Source of the DNA: Mesodorylaimus sp. YZB2_4
Taxonomy: Eukaryota > Nematoda > Enoplea > Dorylaimida > Dorylaimidae
Direction of reading: 5' to 3'
Assembly (NCBI GenBank): GCA_030248295.1
Contig: JASANH010000239.1
Coordinates: 1-64,000 of the forward strand
Length of the DNA stretch: 64,000 nucleotides
How positions within the stretch are numbered: position 1 is the first letter of the stretch; every line of letters begins with the position of its first letter. The notes beneath the pieces are model-generated. The model was not told the DNA's origin and made no database searches. It saw nothing but the letters and a program-made list of their open reading frames with translations. The position numbers were made by a program, and so were the translations under genes. Shown here one piece after another: positions 36,455 to 47,792 of this stretch.

Positions 36455-38918
36455 ATGATTTCTTTGGTGTTCGCTCTGCTTCTCTTGTCGTTCGCTTCGT
36501 GGACAGCGAATGGATGTACGTGCATGGATGACATGCCTGGATATCGGTCGAACAAGACTTATGCGAATTGGATATGCGAGCATTCGATGGGTAAGCATTT
36601 TTTTGTTCATCACAGTACCTTGACACGATTTCTTGAATGTTTTAGTTATTCGTGCTCATGTGCTGGTTAAGAATGTCAGTTCAGAGTCGGCGGGCTCGGG
36701 TGAAATATTGACGACCACGCCATTCGGTCAGTTTGGTGATAGGATTTTCGAAATCAGGGCGATTGCTGTGTACAGGGTAAGAGAATGAGGATATGCTGTG
36801 TTAATATAGGGTGTAGAGAAAACGCGTCTTCGCATCACGTCTGGTCTGTATTAGTGGAGGGAGTGACCACGCCAAATACCCAGGGCAGCCAGCCAAGCTT
36901 GTGGTGAAACATCACCCTGGCGGATGATGCTTCCAGCTGCTGGTAGCTTGCATAGGTTCTATCGCCAGATGAGCCTCTACATCTCGACCCCGACGACGTT
37001 CCGTCTCTAAGGGGCCGTTCAAAAACGACGTCGTATGCAAATTAGCAATTTTTGACCCCACCATATTTTGTCGTTTTGCGCCTGACCCCCCTTTTCGACG
37101 CTGTACAAGCCAATACCCCCCTAAACTGCAAAGGGAGGAGAGTGCCCGCCGCTGCTCACATCTCTTACGAGTCCGTATGTTCCCATCCTCATATCGGTGT
37201 ACATTCCAACAATGTTTTTCGGACTGTTTAGCGACATTTAGTAATTTGATTTTAGAAACTATTTGGTAGACGTAAAATGTGCTGATGGTTTCACATATTG
37301 ACTCTACGCCTTTAATTCCCAAAGATTGTTAGAGAATTTTTGAAATGCACTTGTCAAAAATCGAATAAGCAGTATAAAAGCAAAACGAATAACTCTTTAT
37401 GATAGAGCACATTTTTCTTTATCAAACTTTAACTTTTTTGCTTTAAAAAATGTTTTGGACTGAAGCCCGTTTTTGCCTCCAGCTGGGCAGCAGTCAAACC
37501 TTCTAAGCGTGGCTGTACGGGAACCAGCACACACAGCAGCGTCCCTGTGCGCGTCCCCACTAGGAGCACCTCCACACGAGGTCATCCTCGATTGGACACC
37601 GACTTTCTTGGACGATGGCGGGCGGGGTTTAAACCTTGCCGCTTGTTTAGCAGCCGAGACTGTCTCGTCGTTTGGCTTCTGTCTCTCCAATCTGAGCGCC
37701 TCTAGGAGGGTGCTGGGTGAGTCACCCACGGCCTGACATGCAAGGTCAGCGAGGGTTTATCGTTCGCAAAGCGACCTTGATCGCCAGGGATTGAACCCAG
37801 GGTGAGTCCAGCCACTCTACTGATTAATATGGAGAGACAAATGCTGAAACCGCGCCGCACCAACGCGGCCGCTTCCTATTACAAACTGAGTCTGGCCAAG
37901 CCACATTAATATAACCAAAACTGTTATGAATAGGTGACCCAAAAGTGGCGGACCTGTGCTCATCTGACCGCAATTAGGCTCTAGCAGAAGAGTTCGAAAT
38001 GGAGGAAAAACGCTGCCATACCTAGTGTAAAAACGATGTCGTTGCCTTTGACCCCTTCCCCCCTGGCGTGCGGCGTCGTAATTGAACGGCCCCTGAGGAT
38101 GGACTCCCAGCTCCTATATGTCAACCTGGGTGAGACCTTAGCGCACTTCCCAAAGAACGAACCCAACATTGTGTAGATTCTTTTTATTTCTTCTCGTAAA
38201 GAATAACACAAGTATTCTATTCGGTTGCACGATTAACCGCTGATAGCGTGGCAACCGCCTTCCACTCTTCTACCTCATCCACATTCGCTTACACGCACAC
38301 CCGCTCGCTAGCAGACAACATTGATGCGCAGGAAGTAATGGCGCCACATTCAAATCTATACCGAAAGACACGAGGGTGCAACCGTTCTTTGCTGCACGCC
38401 GATTTTTCGTCTGCAGTACCTTACCTTCTGCCCATCTTAGTAGCTGCAGACTCTTTAAACCCAATCATTGAGTGCATTCGAGCGTAAAATCTTGGACAGG
38501 ACATTGAAACTGAAATTTTGAACTCCCCGCCATTGAAAGCGAGAGGTCAAAATTTTCTGCTGGGTTCAGTATCCGCGGGTGTCATTGCCCTCTATGACAT
38601 ATTTTTGTTGCAGAACGTGTACAATTACAGCGAACCGACGACTGTTCGAACTCCAGCCGGTAATGGAATGTGCGGCCAGTATTTCAGTGAAGATCGCGAG
38701 TACTTGATTCTGGGTGAGCGAAAAAGGACATGTAGCGCACAAAGCTCAAATTTTTACAGCTCTTTTTTGTAGGCGGGGGAGGATACAGTTTTTCGACGAC
38801 CATGTGCGACCACAATTCAGCCTGGGAGTGGTTATCGGAAAAAGAAAAGGAAGGGTTGGAAAGTGGTCGATTCGCACAAAATTGCAGGCCCGAGGATTTG
38901 TATGCTAGGGATGGTTAA
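36455..38918 (+). CDS. TIMP-like secreted protein (netrin/NTR domain)
   Basis: Exons 36455-36590, 36646-36776, 38614-38713 and 38773-38918 join in frame (513 nt, 170 aa). After a signal peptide (MISLVFALLLLSFASWTANG) the mature chain begins CTCMDDMP, the Cys-X-Cys N-terminus through which tissue inhibitors of metalloproteinases chelate the active-site zinc. Next come VIRAHVLVK (compare VIRAKV in TIMPs), a TPAGNGMCG segment and GYSFSTTMCDHNSAWEWL, close to the TIMP end TGLCNFVERWDQL. It ends after one N-terminal-type domain, so it lacks the C-terminal TIMP domain, as in several invertebrate TIMPs. Role: likely inhibitor of matrix metalloproteinases or ADAM enzymes. Intron 3 is 1.8 kb and holds a transposon-like insert. 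A second member lies at 46.1-47.8 kb on the other strand. Confidence 0.87.
37010..38096. mobile_element. DNA-transposon-like insert in intron 3 of the TIMP-like gene
   Basis: The left end AGGGGCCGTTCAAAAACGACG is matched in inverted orientation by the right end GGCGTCGTAATTGAACGGCCCCT. Such GGGGCCGTTCA termini are common in DNA transposons. The 1.1-kb interior carries a palindrome-family piece (37330-37430) and a GC-rich SINE-like piece (37460-37810). It has no recognisable transposase, so it is a non-autonomous or nested composite. Confidence 0.65.
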
Positions 38919-39024
38919 AAAAGTTTGCATAATTCAGTGTTCATTTTTGCTACTAGCTCACTTGCCATTTTCTAATTAGTTAATTGCCAAAGTGCTAAAA
39001 GCATTGAACGTGAATAAACTTCAT

Positions 39025-39030
39025 TTTATT
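39025..39030 (-). terminator. Polyadenylation signal of VWD gene B
   Basis: AATAAA on the minus strand, 52 bases past the stop codon, at the same distance as in copy A. The TIMP-like gene on the plus strand ends only 163 bases away, so the two 3' UTRs converge and may overlap. Confidence 0.7.
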
Positions 39031-39081
39031 CGTAGAACTGGCTGTTCATTTTATGGATGCACTCAAAACAGGATCAATGCA

Positions 39082-41774
39082 CTAGATGGCCAGTCCGACA
39101 GTTTCTCCCTTGGCTGGAGTGTCTTTCTGCACGAACTTGGTGCCCCCTGGGCCCCTGCTCTTGCACGAGGTGACGAACGTGTCGACCAGATCTTCGATGT
39201 ATTGCTTTCGCTCAGCATCGCTTTCCAGAAATACGAAATCGGTCACGCAATTCTTGACCAAGGGCACAACTCGACCCAATCGCTTGGCGCACGCCACCAA
39301 TTCGGGAGCGCTTAGAGCAGCTTTGCAAGCCCTCTCAGCAGCTGCTTTGACCCTGGCGTCAGCATTGTCGATCTTTTGCACGCTGATTTTCTCGTCTTCT
39401 TGCCTTATGCTGCAAACAGACGGCTGCTGTTTGTGGTGCAAGCATGCCTGGCAGGCGAAGGAATGCGACCGACCGAAGTCGGTTGCACACGACCCCTGGC
39501 TGGAGATGGGCAAGTCCTGCGACTGAAACATCAACCCGACAGGTTGGTTTTCCCAGACAGGGGAAATCGATAATTCTCTCCCACTGCCCTTGGTCCGCCG
39601 ATAGGTCCAGTGGGCGCTTACCAGTCTGCAGTCTTGGTCGATCCTTTCACGATCCAACTGTCACCAAAGGCCCACGAGAACTTGTCGTCGAGTGGCTGTT
39701 TCTTGCCCGTGGAGTCGATCGAGTCATCGTCGGGGTTGCCGTTCCATCGTCCCAGCAATCCGTGCGAGTTGTCCTTGAGTTCAGGGTGGCGAGGGAAATC
39801 GATTGAGATATCAGACTCAATGCCGACACGGGGCTTGGTGGTGTAGGTGATGCGGAGACCGAAGCTGGTCGTCACCACCACCTGGCTCTTCTTGTCGTCA
39901 GCGTAGACGACGTTGATGAAACGCTCGCGGTAATCGTCGAGTTGCGAGAAGCGGTAGGGAATGTTCTGCTTCTTGCCGTTGACCTGAAATTGGGGTGAGC
40001 GTGTAGCGAGCACAAAGATGACGGGGAGTAAGCTGCATAATTCGTGTTTGCACGCTGACAGTACCCAGATTGCCATTGCACGCGATTTCTGAATGACTCT
40101 ATATTATGGCACCACGAGAAATTCTAATCTTTGCTCTATGCGAATGGATTCTATAAGGAAGCATGCAGGAACCACTCTGAATTTTATGAGGTTCCATTCG
40201 GAACTGACCGCGGGCCCAGAGTGGATGCCCAGCAGGAAATTTCTCGCGGATTCTGGAAGAAACCATCAAGTCCACATGGAGCCAGTCTAGATCCGAATTT
40301 AGAAGGCATATGATGTTCTATAGGATTCCCACTCACGATCCTGCAGGATCGAGAATGCAGACTGAATCGAATATATTATTCGTGACATTGCTTCTTTGTT
40401 TGAGTCCTGGCCTGGAGGTTGCCTCGCACTGAAACCCCCAGCAAGGCTAACACATTTCTGGCGAATATGCCCCGAATGCCGATTCACATATATCCACTCC
40501 ATGATTTATCCGTAGACCAGGCGGGGCTAGACATGTCCAGCAGACCATAAATGACCCTTGCATATCGCCTGACACTCATGATCAGTGCAAATCACGAGGC
40601 ATAATGGTGCAGTAAATGAAATCTAAAAACTTGTAAAAGGCGGATGAAACATCAAGGCGACGGGTTGAGTCCGCTCTCTACGGTAAAGTGGTGAGCCAAA
40701 AACCCGTGCACCAGTGTACAGATTGCTAAGCAGCGACCAGAAAATGTATGGATTGGGAGGGCCTAATATGTTTTTGACACTACTCTGAACTCTCAGGCTA
40801 GACAGTCAGGGCTCCTGTATAGGTTCGACTGGCAACTGACACTCTGCAGGAGGCCGGCAGCTGAGAGCGTCACTCATCAGGATGATGTTTTAGCCATGGA
40901 CTGGGTCGAAGGACTTGGTTGGATGCTCTGGGCTTTTGGCCTGGTCATTTTCTCCAGTAACATGGACCCAGTCGTTTTACACTCCTACTTGGTCCACGTC
41001 TGAAACACCTCCAGGACAGGTGACGCTCTCAGCTATTCGCTCTGTTCAAAAACGGTCCGCAGTATAGATGCCTCTGACGAGCGACAGGGACCTTCTGAAT
41101 CACTTGGACAGACAGAGTACCCAGTACCCTCGGGGCCTAGTGACACCAGAGACCCGTGGTGCTTACAGTGAGTACGTATTGTCCATTCTCGCCTTCGGGC
41201 ATTTTGGTTGTGATGACTTGGGACCAGTCGTGGACGACCAGCTCTGACGTGTCCAACATGGCCATGGGACCGCCCTTCCATTGCTTGTTGATCTGAGTGA
41301 TATCGAACTCGGGCAAGGTCGGGTAGTTCTTGATGGGCTTGAGGAGGTAGTGCTTCTTCAGGCCTTGGTATCCGAATCGCACCCCGTCGCACGTCCAGCA
41401 GTGGGGGTCGCCCCAACAGCCGATGTTGCAGCACTCTAAAAAGACCACCCTAACCTGCTTCCTCCGTCAGGGGAGAGGTACCCACTCAATTTGCATATGC
41501 ACTCTCGTTTCTTGTTCTTGCGCTCGTCACTGCAAGTGGCTCCCAGCAGCTCGCCGCCGAATTTGTTTTTGCAGTACTCGTTGCACTTGGACGCGTCGTT
41601 GCCGTTGCACAGGCCGGGCACCTGTTCCTGTTCACCCACATCGCACGTGGGTCCTTGTGCTTGCATAGCATCTAAGATCAGAGCGGTCAGTCAGAATCGC
41701 ATCCTGAAATGCCTCTGTGAATTACCTGCCACGAAGGCGCCAATGACGAGAAGGGCCAGCACTGATCGCAGCAT
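39082..41774 (-). CDS. Secreted protein B: Cys-rich defensin-pattern module plus VWD domain
   Basis: Minus-strand exons 41774-41726, 41671-41486, 41435-41167, 39983-39622 and 39409-39082 join in frame (1194 nt, 397 aa). Exons 1, 2 and 5 are identical in length to copy A; exons 3 and 4 are each one codon shorter. Domain order is the same: signal peptide, Cys-rich module (CNEYC, GATC, CIC), VWD (CWGDPHCWTCDGVRF, GLLGRWNGNPDDD, FSWAFGDSW), then the Lys/Ala-rich tail. Divergence is concentrated in exon 3 (DITQINKQW against EISQLNKPW) and the start of exon 5. Introns 3 and 4 are enlarged, intron 4 by a family B MITE. The strong match outside exons, in the 3' UTR, points to fairly recent duplication or conversion with copy A. 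Function as for copy A. Confidence 0.88.
39437..39605. mobile_element. MITE family B copy in intron 4 of VWD gene B
   Basis: Contains GCCTGGCAGGCGAAGG, GACCGAAGTCGGT, CTGAAACATCAACCCGACAGG and ATCGATAATTCTCTCCCACT in the family order. It accounts for most of the size difference between intron 4 here (212 bp) and in copy A (54 bp). Confidence 0.7.
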
Positions 41775-41859
41775 GGCGGGCCAAGGTTCTACGGCTTTCA
41801 GAATATGGTGAACTCTCACGTGGGGCCAATGTGATCCTGTCACTGGTTTAGATCAGCTT

Positions 41860-41865
41860 CTTATA
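41860..41865 (-). promoter_or_regulatory. TATA box of VWD gene B
   Basis: TATAAG on the minus strand, 86 bases before the start codon, followed by CCCCACGTG as in copy A. Confidence 0.55.
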
Positions 41866-41869
41866 GGCG

Positions 41870-44127
41870 GCCCATGTTTACTAAGGGTGATGGAAGGATT
41901 ACAGCTGTGAAATCGGATCGAGAAAGGCGGCGATCTTTGAAGATGCGCTAATGTGCCGATGTGCGTGCGGAAGGCTGAAAGTAACTGGTTTTATCCAGTT
42001 TTCTTCAGGCAATTTAATCAGGGCGGGTGCTTTGCTTATTGTATGCATTTTTATAGCAAATACGGTCATAATAGTGAACTGACGTGACTTGGACGCCATC
42101 GAAATACTGTGCACTTGAAATACACGCCATTGAAGAGTGTGCAAAACCTGGTCAATCGGAAATTCGCTCAACGAAATGAACGCTTGCTGTTCTTTGAGCA
42201 AATTGTACCCGATCTTGAGTGCAAGCCCTTGTGAAACGGGCGTCAAGTTAGCTGGCCCATTTTGCCCCCAAGCCACTGGTTTGCATGGCATAACGTGAAC
42301 GTAGGCTGGAGGAGGGGAGGCAAGAGCTCAAGGTATCCTCGAGCTCATATAGCTTGAAACTGCAAGGTTGTAGTGATATTGATGAGTCCGCGTCGCTCTT
42401 CCCGGAAGGAAGACCTCCCCCTCGCTAGACATAGCGCCGACCTCACACTGCCTCCGCAGTGCAGACGGTACCTTTGACCAGCTGGCTAGGCTGGAGTTAC
42501 AGGTGATGGTCTAAACGCGCTAGAGTGACGAACATGGGCGCCCCCAGCGGTTTGACGGGAACTTACACCACTATGGATGGCCCCAGGTCCGTGACGCCAA
42601 TGTAACTAAGCCTGGCAGGCGTAGGAGGGAGGTGGCCGACGGGACAAAAACTTGGACTGGAGCAGGCAAGTCTTGCGACTATACCTACGGCTGAAACATC
42701 AACCCGAAGGGTTGACGTCTCCCAGCCAGGGGAGAGTATCGATTACTCTCTCTCAGTCGCCATGGCCTACCAGGCATGAGGGTTGCACCGGTCCTTCATT
42801 TGCATAGGCACTAACATGTTTGCTACTGACCGTGAGGTGTGTGTGTTGTTGTCAGTCTGTGTTCTGCCGCCAACAAGAACAGACCGTCGTGCCTGCCTCG
42901 CCTTCCATCGTTAGACCTGCACCCTAGTCGAACCCCTACCCCCGTGGCAGGCAAGTATTCTACAAGGTGTCGATCCGGAGGCGTGAGGAGCATACACTAG
43001 GGTTGTAACCCTCGAGTCATGTGACGCCATGTCATACTTTATCCATAGCCAAGCACTATAAAGCGCACTCGAGGGCTGAGGAACACATAATTGACAGTCA
43101 TTTTGTACCGAGGCGGGAGTCGAATTCTCCCCTCTAAGTGCGCATCCAGCGTGAGAGGCATACGCCTTAACCCGCTAGGCTACGACCCCGGTATTGGATA
43201 TGGACCTCGAGTGAGCTTGGCTATGCATAAAGCATGGCATGATGTGTCATGAGGGTTTTTATCGTGTGGAGCACCACAGCTGGTACCCTTATGATGTGAA
43301 TGTTGACACTGGAATGAGCATTTCGGACAGTTACATAGCTTACATGGTTGGCACGCCTATTGCACTCGGCTGGCCTTAGCAACGTATGCATTCTTCGACT
43401 GTCTGGCACCAAAAGTGAAGCCTTATTTCGCCATACGTTGCTTCACTGGACATTTACTTATGTGATGAAATAATATATCTAACCTGAGGTTCCCGAAAAT
43501 TGGGGAGCTTTCATAATAATGGCTCGCACTTTCAGGAGATCTGGGTTTTTTACTATGTTAGATTTACTCTGTAATAATAACTTGCACTTTTAATGGTGTT
43601 GTAATATCGCGCAGTCTAGAGCCGTAGAGCGGGGTACATAGCACCTTAGCAGAGCCAGTCCAAACAACAGCAGTGTCCTTGATACTGCGCAGGACACTGG
43701 GCACTGGTGCCAGTGGTAGCCTATGGCTATGCGCTGTGAGCAGTATCCGAAGCTGTCTCCAAAGGAACAAGAAAACCAAAATGGACATGATTTATTTCTT
43801 TTATTTTCAGCCAGACATAAGAAGTGAAAAGGAGCCGGGGGTGTTCGGTTATGGATTTGGTGCATTGACCAGCCAATACTGCGATTTCGTCTGGAATATA
43901 TCTAAAATTCAAAAAGAAGGCCCATCGTGACCACAGATTGGAAGTCCCGTGGTGAACTGGGGCGGGGTCAAAACCAAAAAACCAAAATCAAAACTGTTGA
44001 CAAGTGGTACCAAAAATCAATGTCCAAGTCAGTCTGGAGCACGGCTATCAATTGCATGCCTATTGCGTGTTAGCGGCACTCATTATGATCCATATAATGA
44101 AAACCAAACTCACTAACGCACCTCCGA
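41870..44127. other. Intergenic region with MITE and SINE copies
   Basis: A family B MITE lies at 42602-42787 (GTAACTAAGCCTGGCAGGCG to GGCATGAGGGTTGC). A tRNA-derived SINE on the minus strand lies at 43020-43195 (GTAGCCTAGCGGGTTAAGGC, box B-like GAGAATTCGACTCCCG, tail CCCTCGAGTGCGCTTTATAG). Positions 43801-43930 hold an open exon-like piece after TTATTTTCAG that I cannot assign. No gene is supported. Confidence 0.6.
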
Positions 44128-44340
44128 TCACATAAAGTCTCGCCTGCACTTTTTAGTTCTCTTTCTGATCATCATAGCTCGAAACGTAGTGCTAGGATTG
44201 AACTCTTCTGGCTCCTTTTCGCTTCGATGTTTCTGCCACAACTGCTTGAGTTCATTCCAGTCCTCACGGGATGCCGAGATATCGTAGCGTTCCATCTGAC
44301 CCTCAGGGTTTAGCAAAGGAAGCATCTTGTGTCTTGAAGT
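44128..44340 (-). CDS. Orphan terminal exon of unknown protein (tentative)
   Basis: On the minus strand an acceptor-like TCACTTCCAG is followed by an open frame of about 70 codons ending in TGA. The peptide is charged and helix-prone (LLNPEGQMERYDIS, EDWNELKQLWQKHR) and ends RKRTKKCRRDFM. It reads like a real C-terminal exon rather than random sequence, but I do not recognise the family and found no upstream exons in the following 2 kb. It could be the last exon of a gene with a long intron, a gene fragment, or chance. Confidence 0.25.
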   Translation of the reverse strand, partial: TSRHKMLPLLNPEGQMERYDISASREDWNELKQLWQKHRSEKEPEEFNPSTTFRAMMIRKRTKKCRRDFM

Positions 44341-44522
44341 CTGGAAGTGATTATCAGAATAGCAACCAGCAAATAGAGAGGTCAATCTTCAAATAAATAG
44401 GGCAGATTAGTTTTATTGCGCAAAGGACACAAATTTTTGAATTTATGCAGGAAATTACAAGAATTGCTTGTTTTCAGCACTTTATCCGAATGACTCAATA
44501 ATGGAATTATACCTTCAAAAAA

Positions 44523-44796
44523 AAGTACATTCAAGAATCGATGTCGGAATTTTGAAAAAAAGCATAATATTCGAATTCAGCACCCACGTTTTGTCGGGGC
44601 AGCCAAAATTTTTAGGGCCCATCTCGATTATTTAATAAGTCGAAATTTTCATTTCTCGATGGTCCTCCCCTTGAAATCATGACTTTCGATTTTTTTTCGC
44701 ACGAGCGCTGGAGGCCTAGAATTTTGGTTACCCCGCAACCATACTTATTTTTCGATATTCCGACATCGATTCTTGAGTGTACTCCGTTAAGCAAGT
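44523..44796. mobile_element. MITE family C, copy 3
   Basis: Left TTCAAGAATCGATGTCGGAA and right TTCCGACATCGATTCTTGA are near-perfect inverted termini. The interior keeps CGAATTCAGCACCCACG and opposed GTCGAAATTTTC / GACTTTCGATT words. This copy has the best-matched ends of the three. Confidence 0.82.
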
Positions 44797-45284
44797 TTAT
44801 TGCATGACTAAAACGAAAGTCCAATAAAACTAGATGGGTGCGTCAGCACCAGTAGTCGCTAAAGCCCTGATATGTGCACACCATCTGCTCTAAAATCCGC
44901 CTGATTAATTTGTTTGCGAGGGGTGTTTCATATGTTTGGTTTGCTTGGTCGTTGAAAATATAAATCTTCTCAAAACTTTGCTTACGTTCAATGCAACTAA
45001 TTTTTCAGCAGTCATCGATTTTTCGTAGCATGCATAACTTCGCTGGCTCTTGATACAAGACTAGGATCTACAGTGCGCGAGTTCGACTCCCGCTCAGGCC
45101 TTGAGTTTTTGTGCACTGTGAGTGTGCTCGTCTTATCTTCTTATCTTTTGGCTTTAAAACTAAACAAGAGTTTTTTTATCGGTCAAACCCCACAAAGCCC
45201 TGCACTCGTGTACAATATACAGTATGGCCCACACTGTTAAAGGGCCACTGAAGCTAAATTTTTTATGATTTAAGGCTCAACAAT

Positions 45285-45853
45285 ACCATCTATCAAATCA
45301 TTTGGGCGCCCAACTCCTCCCTCGCGCACAGGAAAATAAAAATTTGAAATTTGAATTCGCGCCAAACTGCCTGTCCACACTCAGGTTCACGTTGGAATGG
45401 ACATGTGTGTGGGTAAATACCACAGCGCTATAAAGGAAAACACTTATTTTGAATCGTATATAAAAATAATATGGGGAAGAAGAATAAACATGGAATCTGA
45501 GGACGATCTGTGCCATATTAGCTCAGAATATCCAACTGATGAAGTGTTGGAAGAAGCGGTTCTCCGAGTATTCAATGCTGCTGAGCTTCTTTCATCCATT
45601 GGTAGTGAATATAATTATTTTTTTTTCACAGGATCTAATTATAAGAAGCCCAAAAATAAAAAGTCTACTATTCGTAGTGATTAGTTTTCTTGTCTTTTCC
45701 GTGCAGTTGTTTGGCATTCACGGGTGCACATGTCCATTCCAACACGAACCTGAGTGTGGACAGGTCGTTTAGCGCCAGTTCAAATTTCACTGCATTTTCA
45801 TCGTCCTTAACGCGAGGAATTGGCGGGGTGCAAGAGTGAGGGTGCCCAAATGA
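45285..45853. mobile_element. Inverted-repeat element F enclosing an open frame
   Basis: Left arm 45285-45412 (ATCATTTGGGCGCCC ... GGAATGGACATGTGTG) is mirrored by the right arm 45716-45853 (GTGCACATGTCCATTCC ... GGGTGCCCAAATGAT), with scattered differences. The interior of about 300 bp includes an open frame beginning MESEDDLCHISSEYPTDEVL at 45490, running to 45684. No known domain is seen. I infer a MITE or foldback element. The frame may be chance or the remnant of captured sequence. Confidence 0.7.
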
Positions 45854-46101
45854 TTCGCCAGAGATTATTTTTGAAAAAAATCTCATTTCTTATTTTTTTT
45901 TATTCATTGAAAATTATTTTGAAGTCGAGCAAAATTTTTTAAAAATTTTTCCTAAAATTATGACTCATTTTTTTTGACGACAAGTGGGTCAGATATCACC
46001 AGGAAATTCAATGGACTTTCGTAACCCAACTAATACATATTTTTTATTGCAAAAACCCAGAAAGTTAACAAGTGCTAAAAATGCTTCTGCATTATTTATT
46101 T

Positions 46102-47792
46102 CTATACGGGTATTATTGTTCCTTCGCAAAATCCCACGTATGTTCCGCTTTCTAATCCTTCTATTTCACCCTTGGACAACATCGTCCATGGATAGGCTGC
46201 ATCGCATATGTTGGTGTGAGCACCTGGCAAGAAATTATAATAATATGGGGAACCAGCACGAAAAGAAAATATTACCAAAAAACAAATAATCATCGTTTTC
46301 TTTCAATTCGCGGCCACATTGTCCAAATAAACCTGGAGTGCTAATATGTTGCGGTTTTGGACTGTTATAATCGTTCTATGCGAAAAAGAGTGCACATGTT
46401 TGTACGACTTTTTGGAGAAAATATTGGCCCTTGCTTAGTGCCCGTGGTTATATACGCGTACTTACCTACGTCAACATGCATGAATAATTTGATCGATTTA
46501 GGTTGAGATACATACATATTGTACATATCTCTTATCTTCTATATTTATGAAGATGTACAACATATATTATATATTATGTATACGTATATAAATTATATAT
46601 ATATATATATATATATGTTATATTCATCCACACGTATATATGTATATATACATATGTATAATAAATTATATCCATATATCAATATTGATACACATACATT
46701 CATCATATACACATATATTTATATACATACATAAAGTGGTGGGTGTTTGAATTTTGGTCAGAGATCACATTTCATTATCTTTCTTTTCTCTAAAATATAA
46801 AAATTATGGCGATAGAGAAAAGAAAGATAATGAAATGTGATCTCTGACCAAAATTCAAACACCCACCAATTTGACCTTCAGAAACAGCATATTTTTGTAC
46901 TACGGCATATTAGTTAATGGAGGGGCTTACCTCAATATCAAGTTTGGACTAACGCATCCAGATACGGGTGTTATTTTAGCATCATTCCAGAAAAGAAAAC
47001 CTGCACCATAAAGTAGAATATTATAAAAATGACAATCTTTTCTTGCCACATCTGCCATATTAGAAATTATCAATAATAAAGAAGTACAAGCTAAACTAGC
47101 TATGTACAGTATATCTCTGAATATCTGATAATGTTTAAAAAAAAAACTCTCTAACAATATTCATCTTTCGCATTTATGTCTCTTTTAAAAATTTTAAGCT
47201 TTAAAAATTACAGTATCGGTTTTTAATTAAACTTTTTCCTTTCTAGTGCTTTTTATCTTGAAGAGTTACTTACTTTGAAGATTTGGATGGTTGTTACATC
47301 GTATATCACTCCGTCCTCGCCCCAATCTTGTCCGCGTTTATCGACTGGAAGAACGACTGCTCGGAACACTAAAATGGTTAGATAACGTTTGCTGATCTCA
47401 TATCAGTACTTTTCCGACCTAACACAGTTTTGCAATACGTCTGTCTCTTGATCCCTGGAGGATGACGTGGAGATATTGCTTGACGCAAAAAACCCAGTTC
47501 AGGCAAATAAGTCTCCTGACAGTCTCCTGATAATCTATGGCTGGAACATCACCTTGACGGGTGCCACTCTTAGTTGGTGCCTTTGTGCATATCGATGCCA
47601 GAACAGCCTCTACATCAGCCCACTGCCCACACTGCCTGGACACTTACCCAAGCCATTTTCACAAATATGATCTGCTAATGTCTTTTTCGCTTCAGGCTGT
47701 CCCGGCATATCACGCAGACAGGTGCACCCGCTGGCAGAATGCGTCATCAGCGCCAAAATCAGAAAATCGACGACTGTGCCTTGAAATGACAT
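46102..47792 (-). CDS. TIMP-like gene 2 (NTR domain), frame conflicts in exon 3, possible pseudogene
   Basis: Exons on the minus strand: 47792-47648, 47368-47274, 47000-46931 and 46223-46102. Exon 1 encodes a signal peptide (MSFQGTVVDFLILALMTHSA) and CTCLRDMPGQ, the zinc-chelating CxC start of TIMPs. Exon 2 gives VFRAVVLPV and VTTIQIF, exon 4 ICDAAYPWTMLSKGEIEGLESG, both aligning with TIMP-like gene 1. Intron phases implied by exon lengths (1, 0, 1) equal those of gene 1. In exon 3 the conserved peptide (WNDAKITPVSGC) is in a different frame from both neighbours, and the frame that would be continuous hits TAA at the tenth codon. Either two compensating indels have broken the gene, or an unusual splice site is used (for example GTAACT after exon 2). 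Exons 1, 2 and 4 look intact. Confidence 0.6.
46500..46735. repeat. AT microsatellite region in intron 3 of TIMP-like gene 2
   Basis: Dense ATATAT, TATACATAT and ACATATAT words, including a long uninterrupted TA run near 46595-46617. It directly abuts the 54-bp perfect inverted repeat. Confidence 0.8.
46738..46867. repeat. Perfect inverted repeat, 54-bp arms, 22-base loop
   Basis: Arm 46738-46791 is the exact reverse complement of arm 46814-46867 (starting GGTGGGTGTTTGAATTTTGG and ending CCAAAATTCAAACACCCACC). The loop is 46792-46813. It lies in the third intron of TIMP-like gene 2 beside a TA-rich microsatellite. Its transcript would fold into a long perfect hairpin. Confidence 0.95.

Noticed and set aside
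43801..43930. Exon after TTATTTTCAG ending GYGFGALTSQYCDFVW and a stop
   Set aside because: No family, no upstream exon, and it lies in a repeat-rich spacer.
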